Numbered from the stretch's first letter, positions 17,696-27,802 are shown. The stretch is 64,000 nucleotides of DNA from Bacteroides sp. (GCA_017472925.1 JAFUNS010000017.1:57253-121252), one strand, 5' to 3'. The notes: a model not told the origin generated them from the letters alone. Numbers and translations are program-made.

Positions 17696-19267
17696 ATGAA
17701 AAAGAATTTGTTAATGGTTTGCGGATGGTTGGTTATAGCCTCTGCAACCGCACAAAATGCATACGATGCCGAACGAGTATTGGGTAGTGAATTGAATGGA
17801 ACAGCCCGCTTTGTAGGTATGGGAGGTGCCATGAGTGCCTTGGGTGGTGATATATCGGTGATAGGAACAAATCCGGCAGGACTTGGTATTTATCGTAGTA
17901 ATGATGTAGCCATTTCTTTCGGTTTCAATAATACAGCTACAGAAAGTAGTTTTAATGGAACAAATATGAACGAAAGCCGTACACGTGCATCGCTCGATCA
18001 AGTGGGATTTGTATATACCAATAAGATTGGAAATAACACATCACTTCGTTTCGTGAATTTCGGATTCAATTATCATAAGAGTAAGAACTTCAATCGTCTC
18101 TTCTCAGCTGGTGGTGCGCTGGACGGTATGTCCCAAACTAATTATTTGGCAGATGAACTTGAAGCATGGGGTATGAATTCGGCTTCAGAATTCGATGCGG
18201 TATTGGATGCTCAGAACCCATATTCCGGTTATTGGAACAAATATCCAGTATTAGGTATAATGGGAATTACTACAGGATTGGTTGATTATCCTAATGATGC
18301 TGTTATTGGTTGGAATGGTCATAGCAATAACTTCTTCAGTCGTGAAACAGGTGGTATCAATGAGTACGATTTCAGCGTGGCTTTTAATATCGAAGACCGT
18401 TTTTATATTGGTGCAACTTTGGGAGTGTATGACTTGAAATATAACCGATTCAGTTCCTATACTGAATATTTAAATGATGATGAAGGTTATGAAAATGGCG
18501 GTTATACACTTGATAATTATTATGGCCTCGAAGGTACAGGGGTAGACTTTAAATTGGGTGTGATAGCTCGTCCTTTTGAAGAGTCTCCTTTCCGTATTGG
18601 TCTTGCTGTTCATACTCCTACTTGGTATGACATGACAGAAAACTATAATGCTACATTGAATTCGGATATTACCTATTGGGGTGAAACATATTCTCAAACA
18701 TTAAGTGATGAGTTGAATCCTGATTACCTTATATATGACTATAGATTGACTACTCCTTGGAAATTCAATGTAAGTATGGGTACAACCTTACAAAATTTGG
18801 TGGCTATTGGTGCTGAATATGAATATCAGGATTATTCTTCAACTCAATTGGAAGATATGGATGGTTACGAATTGGGTGGCCAGGCTGATGTGAAGGAGTT
18901 CTTGAAGGGAGTACATACTTTACGTGTGGGTATGGAAGCCCGTATGGCCCCTCAATTCAGTATTCGTGCGGGATATAATTATTCTACTGCTGCTTTCCAA
19001 GATTATGCCTATAATCCATTGTCATTATACGGAACCAGTACAGATTTCAATAATATACAATCCAAGAATACTTTTACGTTTGGTTTGGGATATAGAGGAA
19101 GTGTGATATATGCAGACTTGGCTTACAAGTATGATATGTATAAATCTGATTTCTGTGCATTTGATAGCAATTATAATTTCTCTACAGGAGAAACAGATTT
19201 GCTACCAGCTGCACAAGTAGACAATTCACGTCATCAGTTGTTGCTTACATTAGGCGCAAGATTTTAA
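17696..19267 (+). CDS. OmpP1/FadL family outer membrane transporter
   Basis: The 523-residue protein has a signal peptide ending SATAQ (about residue 20) followed by SELNGTARFVGMGGAMSALG and IGTNPAGLGIYRS, the N-terminal hatch motif of FadL/TodX channels. Alternating aromatic beta strands run to the C-terminus, which ends LTLGARF with a terminal phenylalanine typical of outer membrane barrels. FadL-type channels take up hydrophobic compounds, but the substrate here is unknown. It follows the His/Trp-rich protein gene by 50 bases and ends at a strong terminator. Confidence 0.9.
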   Translation: MKKNLLMVCGWLVIASATAQNAYDAERVLGSELNGTARFVGMGGAMSALGGDISVIGTNPAGLGIYRSNDVAISFGFNNTATESSFNGTNMNESRTRASLDQVGFVYTNKIGNNTSLRFVNFGFNYHKSKNFNRLFSAGGALDGMSQTNYLADELEAWGMNSASEFDAVLDAQNPYSGYWNKYPVLGIMGITTGLVDYPNDAVIGWNGHSNNFFSRETGGINEYDFSVAFNIEDRFYIGATLGVYDLKYNRFSSYTEYLNDDEGYENGGYTLDNYYGLEGTGVDFKLGVIARPFEESPFRIGLAVHTPTWYDMTENYNATLNSDITYWGETYSQTLSDELNPDYLIYDYRLTTPWKFNVSMGTTLQNLVAIGAEYEYQDYSSTQLEDMDGYELGGQADVKEFLKGVHTLRVGMEARMAPQFSIRAGYNYSTAAFQDYAYNPLSLYGTSTDFNNIQSKNTFTFGLGYRGSVIYADLAYKYDMYKSDFCAFDSNYNFSTGETDLLPAAQVDNSRHQLLLTLGARF

Positions 19268-19289
19268 AAGTCAGTTCTTAGGCTTTAAA

Positions 19290-19328
19290 TAAAAAAGTGG
19301 ATGTGTTCAAAAGCACATCCACTTTTTT
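19290..19328. terminator. Terminator between convergent FadL-like and BACON genes
   Basis: AAAAAAGTGGATGTG pairs with CACATCCACTTTTTT around TTCAAAAG. A/T runs lie on both sides, so it can act in both directions. Confidence 0.85.
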
Positions 19329-19338
19329 ATGATATAAA

Positions 19339-20727
19339 TTAGAACTCAGTCAAATCAATTTCTATGAGGTTGTTTGTTTTAGGAATGATTATTTCTTCAC
19401 CTCCTAAGATTTCCATAATGACTTGGTGTTCCTTATCATCTTGATAAGCATGAACGGTATTTTCTTTATAGTTTTCTTGTGTGTTGTCTCCCCAATAAAT
19501 GGTACCGGATACGTTATGCCCTACAATTTGAGGAATGTTGAAGTTAATTCCATTATGAATGATTGCTACACGTCCACTATCATTGCGCCCTAATTGGATT
19601 ACTTTGATTTCTTGCTTGACATCCTCACCCAAAATGACGATAATACCTTCGCGAACATCTAAAGTGGAATTTTCTTCAACAGTGAAACGTAATGGAATAC
19701 TTTCCAAAGCGCGTGATTCGGTGTTTCTCTTTATCCATTCAGGAGTTGTTACTTCAAACTCCACATTGGTGTTGATTGGGAATTCCAATTCGGTAGTTCT
19801 GGCATCGAGCTTATATTCATTATTGGCTACAATTATTGCATTTTTCTGTAATTGGTTGATTGTAACCGTTTCTGTTACAGAATTATTAGAACCCACAAAT
19901 GAAACCACAGCACTTCTTGAATCATATGTATCGTTAGGTAGAATGGTTAAATAGTGAGTGTATGTAGAAACCGCTCTACTTTCAGAAATTTGAATCCAAT
20001 CAGCTTCAGGCATTTTCATTTCATAATTCAAATCACTTTTTACTTGAATGGTTATTGTTTCACCTGTGCTACCAATTATATATTCATTCTGACTGAGAAC
20101 AATGGCAGATGATATTCCTTCTTGGTAAACAGTTACTGTTTCAGATAGATTGTTACCTATAATAGTAATTTTTCCTTCACGTTTTTCAAATTCTTTGTTG
20201 GGCTGGATTTGAAAGGCTAAAATAGAAGTGCTTAAACCTCTTGATACGGGACTAATCCATTCTTGCGCTTTTGTTTCTATCTGAGTCTCAAATGCTATAT
20301 TCGACTTTACTTCTATTTCTATTTTACTACCTTCTGCTTTTACTTCTACCTTATTGGAAGTGAGTGTCAAAGCATCCTTTTGTTTTTGGGCTACGGTTAT
20401 GTTTTTGCTTACTGTTTCAGAAGAGATAGTAACACTTGCATTGCGCTCGTCATAAGATGTGTTTTCATCTACTGTAATGGTAATGGTTGCATTTCCACCC
20501 TTCCCACTAGATGGAGAAATCTTGCACCAACTCTGACTAGAACTGGCAGTCCAATCCTTAGCCGATGAAAATGTAATAGTTGTACTACCTCCATTAGAAC
20601 CTATAGTGGCAGAAGATTGTCCGGAAATAGATACAGATGGTTCTACTTTAGGTTCACTTTCGCCAGAACATGCGGTTAAGCTGATAACTAAAAGTGAAAC
20701 AAATATATGTGATATCCAAGTTTTCAT
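19339..20727 (-). CDS. BACON-domain lipoprotein
   Basis: From ATG 20727 the 462-residue protein has a lipoprotein signal (MKTWISHIFVSLLVISLTAC). An ATG at 20736 three codons upstream is also possible. Four or five consecutive beta domains of about 85 residues follow, each with a DWTASSSQSWCKISPSSG- or EWIKRNTES-like Trp segment and a VREGIIVILG-like strand. This is the BACON pattern found in Bacteroidetes proteins that bind carbohydrate or mucin. A C-terminal region of about 90 residues is not BACON. It lies 24 bases after a C10 protease gene in the same direction, so it may anchor or assist that protease. Confidence 0.85.
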   Translation of the reverse strand: MKTWISHIFVSLLVISLTACSGESEPKVEPSVSISGQSSATIGSNGGSTTITFSSAKDWTASSSQSWCKISPSSGKGGNATITITVDENTSYDERNASVTISSETVSKNITVAQKQKDALTLTSNKVEVKAEGSKIEIEVKSNIAFETQIETKAQEWISPVSRGLSTSILAFQIQPNKEFEKREGKITIIGNNLSETVTVYQEGISSAIVLSQNEYIIGSTGETITIQVKSDLNYEMKMPEADWIQISESRAVSTYTHYLTILPNDTYDSRSAVVSFVGSNNSVTETVTINQLQKNAIIVANNEYKLDARTTELEFPINTNVEFEVTTPEWIKRNTESRALESIPLRFTVEENSTLDVREGIIVILGEDVKQEIKVIQLGRNDSGRVAIIHNGINFNIPQIVGHNVSGTIYWGDNTQENYKENTVHAYQDDKEHQVIMEILGGEEIIIPKTNNLIEIDLTEF

Positions 20728-20751
20728 ATGATACATGGTTTTGATAGTTGA

Positions 20752-22500
20752 TTATTGTTTATTTAATTTTAGTTTGATTTCTTGATGTTCTTCGTCTTTG
20801 TCAAGAACTAATTTTACAGAAGTCAGCCCCTCAGTGGGTATACTGTATTCTGTATCTGTTATTTGTTGGATAACATTTAGTTCTGAATCATTGTGGAACA
20901 TTTTGACGCTTACTCCTTCTTTTGTCGAAATGTATAGCTTCTTTTCTATTTTATTATAGCGCAATTGAGTACTTTCTTCCAATGGTTTTTCGTTACCTAT
21001 AAGAATTTCCCAAGAACATTTTTCACCTCCTTTGATAAGGTTCCATTCGGGATATCGTTCACTTTTATATAAACAACAAATTCGGTCACCAATTTTAATT
21101 GTACTATTGATGGTTAGTAATTGATCGAATGACCAACCTAAATTAGGACCTAAACCTTCAATTGGAAAAGTAAGAAGTTCTTCTTTCAAGTTACCTTTCT
21201 TATCTACTAATCCAATCATAAATTGACCATTGATAGTAGAGTGTCCTGTATTACCTATCCAACTAACTGCTATCTTAATAGTTTTGTTAATATCCAAATT
21301 ATTTTCAACTATAGTTAGACCTGTAACACCGTTGGCGTCTTCTCTATATTGGAAAAGTTCTACATATTCTCCCCCCTCATTTTTCTTTAAATTAAATACA
21401 GCACCTTGGTTATTATTATAGTGGGAATTATTTCCACCGGTACCACTTCCATCGGGTACCATTGCATCCAAACGGAAATAACCGTTACAATAGCTACCCC
21501 AACCCCAATTAACACTGAAATAATCGGTTGATGTATATCCATCTAAAATAAAAGCATGACCAACACTATTATTGTTGCCATCGTATATAATGGGTCGATT
21601 GTTGTTAAGTTCGTTTTTAAGCATTTTGTACCATTCGGTTTCATTGTTGTCGGTACGTCTTAGATATATACCGCTCTTGTCGTAATCCATATATTCGGAA
21701 AGTCCTGCCATAATATTGTGCATAACAGCGCCGGTACCATTAGGATGGTAGTCGGCTTTAAATAATACACCTAAGTCTGCCATAAGTTCAGCTACGTGTT
21801 TAGCTTCTTCGTCCGAGTAGTTGCCGTTTCTGTAATCGTATTTCATCTTATCCCAATGATAATCATGCTGTAAACTACGTGCATTTACATATGTCCCTGT
21901 TGTAGCAGTTTTATATTGGGGAGCTACACCCTTTCCTTTGGGTGGCCATTGATGGTAGCGCATAGCAATAGCGGTAGCTGTAATAACACATCCTGTTGGG
22001 GTTTCTTTATTATTAATCTTTGGACATTCGTTATTAAATGGAGCCATTTGATCCCAAATTGGAGTTTCAAGTTTAACAACTGTTTCTCCTAATTTATCAG
22101 TCGCTCTACTATGCTTGGATGTTAATCCCATTTCTCGTGCATGATTGATTTGAGATTTTAAATTATCTAACCAACCATTAATGTTGATAGGTATATTTTC
22201 TTGTGGAAATTCATTTTCAAAAGAATATCCTAAGATAGGAGTGGTTATGTCATCCCCCGATACAATGACGAAACCTTTACCATTGATATTGTCGAAAACA
22301 TATAAAGCGGGTGCAGCTCCAGCTGCACGGGTGTGGGCTGTTTCACCATCAAATACCATCTGAAAACTTGCTGATAGTTTTTGTGGGTGATTCGTTTGAA
22401 AAAATACATTAGCCAATTCTTTGGCTCTCTCAGCTGTAATTTCGATTGCTGATAGGTTTAGGGCTATTAGTGAAAATAGCAGTAATAGAAAATGTTTCAT
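20752..22500 (-). CDS. C10 family (streptopain-like) cysteine protease
   Basis: The 582-residue secreted protein has a signal peptide (about 1-18), an inhibitory propeptide (about 19-140, AADxxDNINGKGFVIVSGDD-like, seen as ALYVFDNINGKGFVIVSGDD at 65-84) and a C10 peptidase domain. The catalytic cysteine is C171 in TPTGCVITATAIAM and the histidine is H315 in NSVGHAFILDGY, followed by NWGWGSYCNGYFRL (331-344) with the oxyanion/aromatic residues. About 220 residues follow, forming beta domains and a sorting-like tail. SpeB, interpain and the Bacteroides fragilis Bfp proteases are relatives. Target proteins are unknown. The BACON lipoprotein is immediately downstream. Confidence 0.92.
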   Translation of the reverse strand: MKHFLLLLFSLIALNLSAIEITAERAKELANVFFQTNHPQKLSASFQMVFDGETAHTRAAGAAPALYVFDNINGKGFVIVSGDDITTPILGYSFENEFPQENIPININGWLDNLKSQINHAREMGLTSKHSRATDKLGETVVKLETPIWDQMAPFNNECPKINNKETPTGCVITATAIAMRYHQWPPKGKGVAPQYKTATTGTYVNARSLQHDYHWDKMKYDYRNGNYSDEEAKHVAELMADLGVLFKADYHPNGTGAVMHNIMAGLSEYMDYDKSGIYLRRTDNNETEWYKMLKNELNNNRPIIYDGNNNSVGHAFILDGYTSTDYFSVNWGWGSYCNGYFRLDAMVPDGSGTGGNNSHYNNNQGAVFNLKKNEGGEYVELFQYREDANGVTGLTIVENNLDINKTIKIAVSWIGNTGHSTINGQFMIGLVDKKGNLKEELLTFPIEGLGPNLGWSFDQLLTINSTIKIGDRICCLYKSERYPEWNLIKGGEKCSWEILIGNEKPLEESTQLRYNKIEKKLYISTKEGVSVKMFHNDSELNVIQQITDTEYSIPTEGLTSVKLVLDKDEEHQEIKLKLNKQ

Positions 22501-22532
22501 GATACTGTAGTAATTTATTGAGGTTAATATGA

Positions 22533-23666
22533 CTATTTATATTCTCTCTTCTTCCAAAAATTGAATCCGGCATAAATACGAAGTGTACCAAATGAATTGG
22601 TTACACTAAGATTGGTCTTTCTATAATCATACGAATGCATGACTAAAGAGGCACCTATAAAATATTTAGAATTATTGTATGTAATGCCAGCTCTAGTTAT
22701 TAAATCAAAATTGATATCTTTAATCCAATGACTGTCATTGTACTTTACATCGTCTATGATAGCTTTCTTGAAACCTATCCCAGGTAGGAGAGAAAGATTG
22801 GCTGTCCAACTTTTTTTTAAAACCCAATTGTATCCGTATCCGAAGCCTAAACTATAATCTGAATACTTAACTTTTTTAAAACGGAGATTGGTATTTAAAT
22901 CATTTTTTAATTCATTGGGAAGTTGTGTATAGTCAAAATAAATAGCATGTTGTGAATAAGAAAATCCAGCCATAAAAGAACCGGCACTTTTGCGTTGGTT
23001 GGTTGACTGACTATATACAGCAGGATAGGAGAATTTACGATGGTTAAAAATCCAATAGCCATTAAGTCCTTTAATCTTACTTTTTAAACCACTGAAATCT
23101 TGTTCTTTAAAAGGGGATGATAAATTAAATCCGTTAGCAGAACGTAATTTAAAGTCGCTACCTGTCTTTCGATAATACAAATCTACACCAAATTTGGAAC
23201 TATAAATGTTTAATGACATCTCAGTTTTGTCTGCTTTATTTTTATTTCCTCCGAACAGGTCTTCGATGTCAAATGTATAACCTAAAAATATCCATCTCCA
23301 TCCGAAATAAACTCCCAATTTCATACCCATATTAGGGGAAAAGTTAATGCTCTGTGGACGTTCATTTTCACGGCTCCCTAACCGATAATGCTCATACCAT
23401 GTACTATGTTCCAACATAAATGCTAAATTATACCGATTGGGAGATATGTAGTTTGTATCTACATTGTTTACCACTTTTCGTATTATTCTACCTGTATGAC
23501 GGATTGTGCGTGCTACATCTTCACCAGCATTCCCAATACCTCCAGCAATGACAGATAAGATGTTTGGGCGTTTCTGTTCCAAAGTATCTACATATTCAAT
23601 TTGTGCTTTCACTGTGAAGGAAACACAAAGTAATGTGAATATGAAAAGTAACCTTTGGAAATGCAT
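22533..23666 (-). CDS. DUF4421 family outer membrane-like protein
   Basis: The 377-residue protein has a signal peptide ending TVKAQ (residue 22) and a body of alternating strands, with the DUF4421-type region NYISPNRYNLAFMLEHSTWY (about 78-97). It ends IYAGFNFWKKREYK. The strand pattern suggests a small beta barrel or outer membrane-associated protein, but the function of the family is unknown. It lies 12 bases after the Gfo/Idh/MocA gene and 32 bases before the C10 protease, so all may be on one transcript. Confidence 0.78.
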   Translation of the reverse strand: MHFQRLLFIFTLLCVSFTVKAQIEYVDTLEQKRPNILSVIAGGIGNAGEDVARTIRHTGRIIRKVVNNVDTNYISPNRYNLAFMLEHSTWYEHYRLGSRENERPQSINFSPNMGMKLGVYFGWRWIFLGYTFDIEDLFGGNKNKADKTEMSLNIYSSKFGVDLYYRKTGSDFKLRSANGFNLSSPFKEQDFSGLKSKIKGLNGYWIFNHRKFSYPAVYSQSTNQRKSAGSFMAGFSYSQHAIYFDYTQLPNELKNDLNTNLRFKKVKYSDYSLGFGYGYNWVLKKSWTANLSLLPGIGFKKAIIDDVKYNDSHWIKDINFDLITRAGITYNNSKYFIGASLVMHSYDYRKTNLSVTNSFGTLRIYAGFNFWKKREYK

Positions 23667-23678
23667 GATAAAAGTTTC

Positions 23679-24668
23679 TTAAAGTTTATTAAGGATGCGA
23701 TCCATAACCCAATTGGTAGGAGTAGCACTAATGCCATCACAAGTACAGATTGCTTTACCTTGTAAATGTTCTACTACGGCTTTAATAAGAGGTAATTGAA
23801 CATATGGAGGATTTTCGGGTAAAATTTCTTCGCGTCCCTTTTCTGTATGTAATGCTATAGGATCATAGGTAAATACAGAAAAGCATATCATACCTTTGTC
23901 GCCAATAATTTCTATTCGGTCTTCTTTAGCTGATTCATGAGCAACAAAACACCATGAACCGGAACCTGGTATACCTGACTCAAATTTAAAACATGCACTG
24001 ATTGTATCTTCAGCGTCATATAATTTCCCTATATTGTTTTTGTATCCTTCAGCTTCGAGGATACAGCCAAATATATCTTGAAGTAAATCAAACTGATGGG
24101 GAGCTAAATCATAAAAATAGCCTCCACCTGCTATATCTGCCTGTACACGCCATGGTAAGTTGTTATTGTTATAATCCAAATTTCGTGGTGGTTGGGCAAA
24201 TCGTATCTGTATGTTAATAACTTTACCTATTTTATCACTGTTTACTAGTTCTTTTACTTTTTGAAAATAGGGTAGATATCGTCTATAATATGCGACGAAA
24301 CAAGGAACACCTGTTTCTTGAGAAATTCGGTTGATACGTGCACAATCTTCATAGCTGGCCGCCATTGGCTTTTCAATGTATACAGGTTTTCCGGCTTTCA
24401 TAGCCATGATGGCAAATGTAGCATGTGATGAAGGTGGAGTTGCTATATATATGGCATTTACATCTTCATCGCCTATCAATAATTGTGGATCTGTATACCA
24501 TCGTGGAATATGATTGCGTCTGGCATAGGATGCTGCTTTTTCAGCATCGCGACTCATAACGGCTACAACTTCAGAGCGGTGTATCATGCTGAAAGCTGGA
24601 CCACTTTTGGTTTCGGTTACTTCACCACATCCTATAAATCCCCATCTTATTTTATCTAAATGAATCAT
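23679..24668 (-). CDS. Gfo/Idh/MocA family NAD(P)-dependent oxidoreductase
   Basis: The 329-residue protein has an N-terminal Rossmann fold with GFIGCGEVTE (10-19) and the family signature YIEKPMAAS (about 96-104), in which the lysine contacts substrate and cofactor. FFYDLAPHQFDLL-like GGYFYDLAPHQFDLLQDIFG (about 180-199) supplies the conserved aspartate and histidine of the active site. Enzymes of this family oxidise or reduce sugars, inositols or their derivatives; the substrate is not evident here. There is no signal peptide, so it is cytoplasmic. It is embedded in a run of envelope genes. Confidence 0.9.
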   Translation of the reverse strand: MIHLDKIRWGFIGCGEVTETKSGPAFSMIHRSEVVAVMSRDAEKAASYARRNHIPRWYTDPQLLIGDEDVNAIYIATPPSSHATFAIMAMKAGKPVYIEKPMAASYEDCARINRISQETGVPCFVAYYRRYLPYFQKVKELVNSDKIGKVINIQIRFAQPPRNLDYNNNNLPWRVQADIAGGGYFYDLAPHQFDLLQDIFGCILEAEGYKNNIGKLYDAEDTISACFKFESGIPGSGSWCFVAHESAKEDRIEIIGDKGMICFSVFTYDPIALHTEKGREEILPENPPYVQLPLIKAVVEHLQGKAICTCDGISATPTNWVMDRILNKL

Positions 24669-24683
24669 ATAGTGTATAATAGG

Positions 24684-25502
24684 TTACTCCTTGTGATATG
24701 TCTTTTTTAATTCTTTGAATCTCCGAGTCTGGGTATATTTTTCTAACCAGGTATTTAAAGTGTCAAGTAGGACTATGTTATTTTTGCTGACTCCCCATGA
24801 ATAGAATTGACTAAAACTAATGTTCGTAGTCATATGTAATTGGGGAAAATCATTTTGTAAGGATTTGGCAATACTTTCATCACACACAGCATAATCAATA
24901 TCACCATGCGCAACCATAGCTAAAAGTTGTTCCGGCCCATACTTATCTATTTCTTTGATATAAATGGTATCACCAATTTCATTGCTTAAATTCATGATAC
25001 GGAATTTATGGGGAGAACCTTTTACAATATGTAATGTCTTATGCGCTAAATCCAATTGGTTGTGAATAAAGTTGCTGTCTTTCTCATTGAAGGGTTTGCG
25101 TTGAACTAAAATTTGCTTACCTAATAGAATAGGATGAGTGTATAAAAGGGAATCTTTACGATCTGTTGTTATCAATACGTCATTAGCTAATATATCAAAT
25201 TTCCCATTATTTATTCCTTTCATTCTTTCATCCATACTCATAATAGGCATTACTTCAAGTGACAAACCTTTATTTTCGGCAAAAGCTTTCAATAATTCGA
25301 AATGGAAACCAACCATGCTGTCTCCATTGGCATGATAGTTTACCGAGTTATATTCAGTAACAGCTCGAAGTATACCACTTTGTATAATTTCAGCATAATC
25401 TCTTTGAGGAAAAGTATTAGTGTCTTCCTTAGGCTGAAATAGTAAACTTGATATAGCAACTGCGATGATTCCTAAAATTATGTATTTTACATATTTATTC
25501 AT
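24684..25502 (-). CDS. Membrane-anchored solute-binding protein (SBP_bac_3 type)
   Basis: From ATG 25502 the protein is 272 residues. A membrane anchor or uncleaved signal (about 5-22) precedes a type II periplasmic binding domain: GILRAVTEYNSVNYHANGDSMVGFHFELLKAF pattern (about 44-75) and IDYAVCDESIAKSL (about 200-213). This is the module found in amino acid ABC transporters and at the N-terminus of the lytic transglycosylase MltF. No transglycosylase domain and no ABC transporter genes follow. The start is 4 bases after the porin stop, so the two are coupled. The role is unknown. Confidence 0.85.
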   Translation of the reverse strand: MNKYVKYIILGIIAVAISSLLFQPKEDTNTFPQRDYAEIIQSGILRAVTEYNSVNYHANGDSMVGFHFELLKAFAENKGLSLEVMPIMSMDERMKGINNGKFDILANDVLITTDRKDSLLYTHPILLGKQILVQRKPFNEKDSNFIHNQLDLAHKTLHIVKGSPHKFRIMNLSNEIGDTIYIKEIDKYGPEQLLAMVAHGDIDYAVCDESIAKSLQNDFPQLHMTTNISFSQFYSWGVSKNNIVLLDTLNTWLEKYTQTRRFKELKKTYHKE

Positions 25503-25506
25503 AGGC

Positions 25507-27786
25507 TTAGTCAAAGAAATTCCATGAAATACCTAATTTAAGCATTTTAGGATTGATAGGGTAGTGGGGAGCCAAGAAATAATTGGAATCACCCGAACCT
25601 TGATTTATATGGTACATCATAACAAAAATACGTGTACGCTTCCATTGCAAGTTAGCGTAAACATTTATCATTGGATAACCGCCAATCTCAATTTTCTCAT
25701 TGGGATTCTGTAAATAGAATTGTCCCATTACTGGTGAGTAATCAGGTGCATAATATTTAGTAAAGTAACGTGCATCAGCTCCCAATTCCACATTGAATAC
25801 ATTCTTTACCAATGCAGTTTTCAAATATAGATTGGCGTAAGCTGAAAGTTCCGGTAATGGGAGTACATCTTCATTACTTGACTTTTGATAAACACCTTCT
25901 ATATCCAAATGAAAATTTCCAGCCTTAAATTTTTGTTGCCACATGGCGGTTAGTACTTGTATGTTGCTTCCGTCTTGTTTCACAACTGCATTGTTTTTGT
26001 ATGAAGTTATTTCACCTTGATTATTGGTTACACCTACACTGGCATTATCAAGATAAGTGTAGTTCTTTATATTCTCTACACCTGCACGTAATGTAGTACC
26101 TAATTTACGTATGTTTAAAGTACCTTCAATGCGAGTACGCATGATTTTAGATAAATCATCATTATCCCACCAATAATGTTTGGAGTGAAAATGTCGATAG
26201 AAGAATACAGGATTTAGATTCTTTATATATGCATTTGCTTCTAATCGTACCGTATCTCCCAAGAAACGGAAATTGAGATCGCCTTTTCCTTCTAAACGGA
26301 ATTGTCCGGCATCTTCTCCTGCAATGCCTAATTCTCCCAATATTCTATAATGTAGTAAGTTACCTTGCTCTTTTAATAACTCACCACCGACAGACAGATT
26401 ATTTTCCTTATAATGTTTCATTATCCGGTTTTCATCCACACCTGTTGTATCACTTAAGGTAAAGTCACGATATTCATGAGTAATGAAAGCTGTAAGTCCA
26501 GCTTTTGCCCATTTATTGAATCCTTCACGCAAAGCAATACCAAAAGTGTTTTTTATTGATGTACGTTTGGTATGATCGATTGAATCATTACCAAAAAAGT
26601 TGTATTCATACAATTTCAATGCTTGTGCATTGTCTTGTGTAATGTATTTACGCTTGTCAAAATCGGCTTGAAATGTATGTATAAAACTTGTTACCGGTAT
26701 AAATTCAGGAATGGTGTCTGTTGTATCAGTAGTTTCTGCTGAATTCGATGCAGTTGGTATTTGTATAGAAGATGGTAGTATTGGCTTTTTATTGGTAGCT
26801 ATACTATCTGTAAGTATTCCATTGGCCAACAAACTGTCTTTTAGAATTTCGTTCATTACACTATCGGGTAATGAGGTGGTAGAAACAAGTAAACTATCAG
26901 TTCCTGCTTTTGCCTTATCTTTTTGCCCTTTATAAAAACCTAAGTTATATCTATGCGTAAGAAAAATTCGGTAACTTGTATTATGATTCCATACCTTATT
27001 TAAGTTGGTAGGGATATCTGTGGATGAATATTGTTTTTTCCCCTCAGCCATATCAAGAGGATCTGTGATATAACGGTCGTCAGAAATCCCTCCATTTTCA
27101 GCCATTTTTATATTATTATTGCTGAAAATAAAGTGCATATTGTATTTGTCTCCTCTATAATAGGTAAAAAAATTGCCATTAAAGAAAGCTGTGTTTTGGT
27201 CTGTATACATACCTCTACCATATAGGTAATCAATGTTGAAACCAAAACCCAATTGTTTGTTTGCATTTATTGCAAAATATGATTTAAATCGTTCTTCTCC
27301 GTTTCGACTGTTTAGACTTTTGTAATATGTTAGATTGGTAAAAGGAGATAGAGTGTTGGTAAATATTACATTTTGTGGTTGTTGTACACTAAAATCATAT
27401 GGGTCCAAAAAAATGAATTGACTTTCTTCTGGACGGTCAAAAAATATACGACTAATACGTGGTGACCCTAAATTCCCCAAATAATTGAATTGTCCGGTAG
27501 GTCCACCTACATCGTTTGAATTTTGAAAACCGGTTTGAATGGTGTCAACCGGTACAGAGGTAATATTACCCAACCGTTTGTCTACTTTCCAAGAGAATAA
27601 TCCGATAGGTATTGTACTGGCATCAGTTACGGCTGTTGTATCTATAGGATTACCATTGCGGTTATGTGTACCCAAATTTCTTCCACTAGCCGAGCTTCCT
27701 GCTGCAGAAGTTAGTCTTTGTTGTGCCACTGTTGGTAAAGACCAACAGAATAGGGCAATGATTATGAATATATATTTCTGTTTCAT
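25507..27786 (-). CDS. Putative porin, outer membrane beta barrel
   Basis: The 759-residue protein has a signal peptide ending TVAQ (residue 22) and matches the 'putative porin' family of Bacteroidetes. The N-terminal part has a short plug-like region and many amphipathic strands; residues about 300-360 form a Thr/Ser/Asp-rich linker (SLLVSTTSLPDSVMNEIL). The C-terminus ends KLGISWNFFD. It is likely an outer membrane channel whose substrate is unknown. It leads a run of minus-strand genes and has a TACCTTTG -7 box. Confidence 0.85.
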   Translation of the reverse strand: MKQKYIFIIIALFCWSLPTVAQQRLTSAAGSSASGRNLGTHNRNGNPIDTTAVTDASTIPIGLFSWKVDKRLGNITSVPVDTIQTGFQNSNDVGGPTGQFNYLGNLGSPRISRIFFDRPEESQFIFLDPYDFSVQQPQNVIFTNTLSPFTNLTYYKSLNSRNGEERFKSYFAINANKQLGFGFNIDYLYGRGMYTDQNTAFFNGNFFTYYRGDKYNMHFIFSNNNIKMAENGGISDDRYITDPLDMAEGKKQYSSTDIPTNLNKVWNHNTSYRIFLTHRYNLGFYKGQKDKAKAGTDSLLVSTTSLPDSVMNEILKDSLLANGILTDSIATNKKPILPSSIQIPTASNSAETTDTTDTIPEFIPVTSFIHTFQADFDKRKYITQDNAQALKLYEYNFFGNDSIDHTKRTSIKNTFGIALREGFNKWAKAGLTAFITHEYRDFTLSDTTGVDENRIMKHYKENNLSVGGELLKEQGNLLHYRILGELGIAGEDAGQFRLEGKGDLNFRFLGDTVRLEANAYIKNLNPVFFYRHFHSKHYWWDNDDLSKIMRTRIEGTLNIRKLGTTLRAGVENIKNYTYLDNASVGVTNNQGEITSYKNNAVVKQDGSNIQVLTAMWQQKFKAGNFHLDIEGVYQKSSNEDVLPLPELSAYANLYLKTALVKNVFNVELGADARYFTKYYAPDYSPVMGQFYLQNPNEKIEIGGYPMINVYANLQWKRTRIFVMMYHINQGSGDSNYFLAPHYPINPKMLKLGISWNFFD

Positions 27787-27794
27787 ATTAAAGA

Positions 27795-27802
27795 CAAAGG
27801 TA
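27795..27802 (-). promoter_or_regulatory. -7 box for the porin operon
   Basis: The minus strand reads TACCTTTG, matching TAnnTTTG, 9 bases before ATG 27786. Transcription would begin close to the start codon, giving an almost leaderless mRNA, so the box may not be the only promoter. Confidence 0.4.

Noticed and set aside
27795-27802. TACCTTTG box as sole promoter of the porin operon
   Set aside because: It is kept only as a low-confidence feature, because it would put the transcription start at the ATG.
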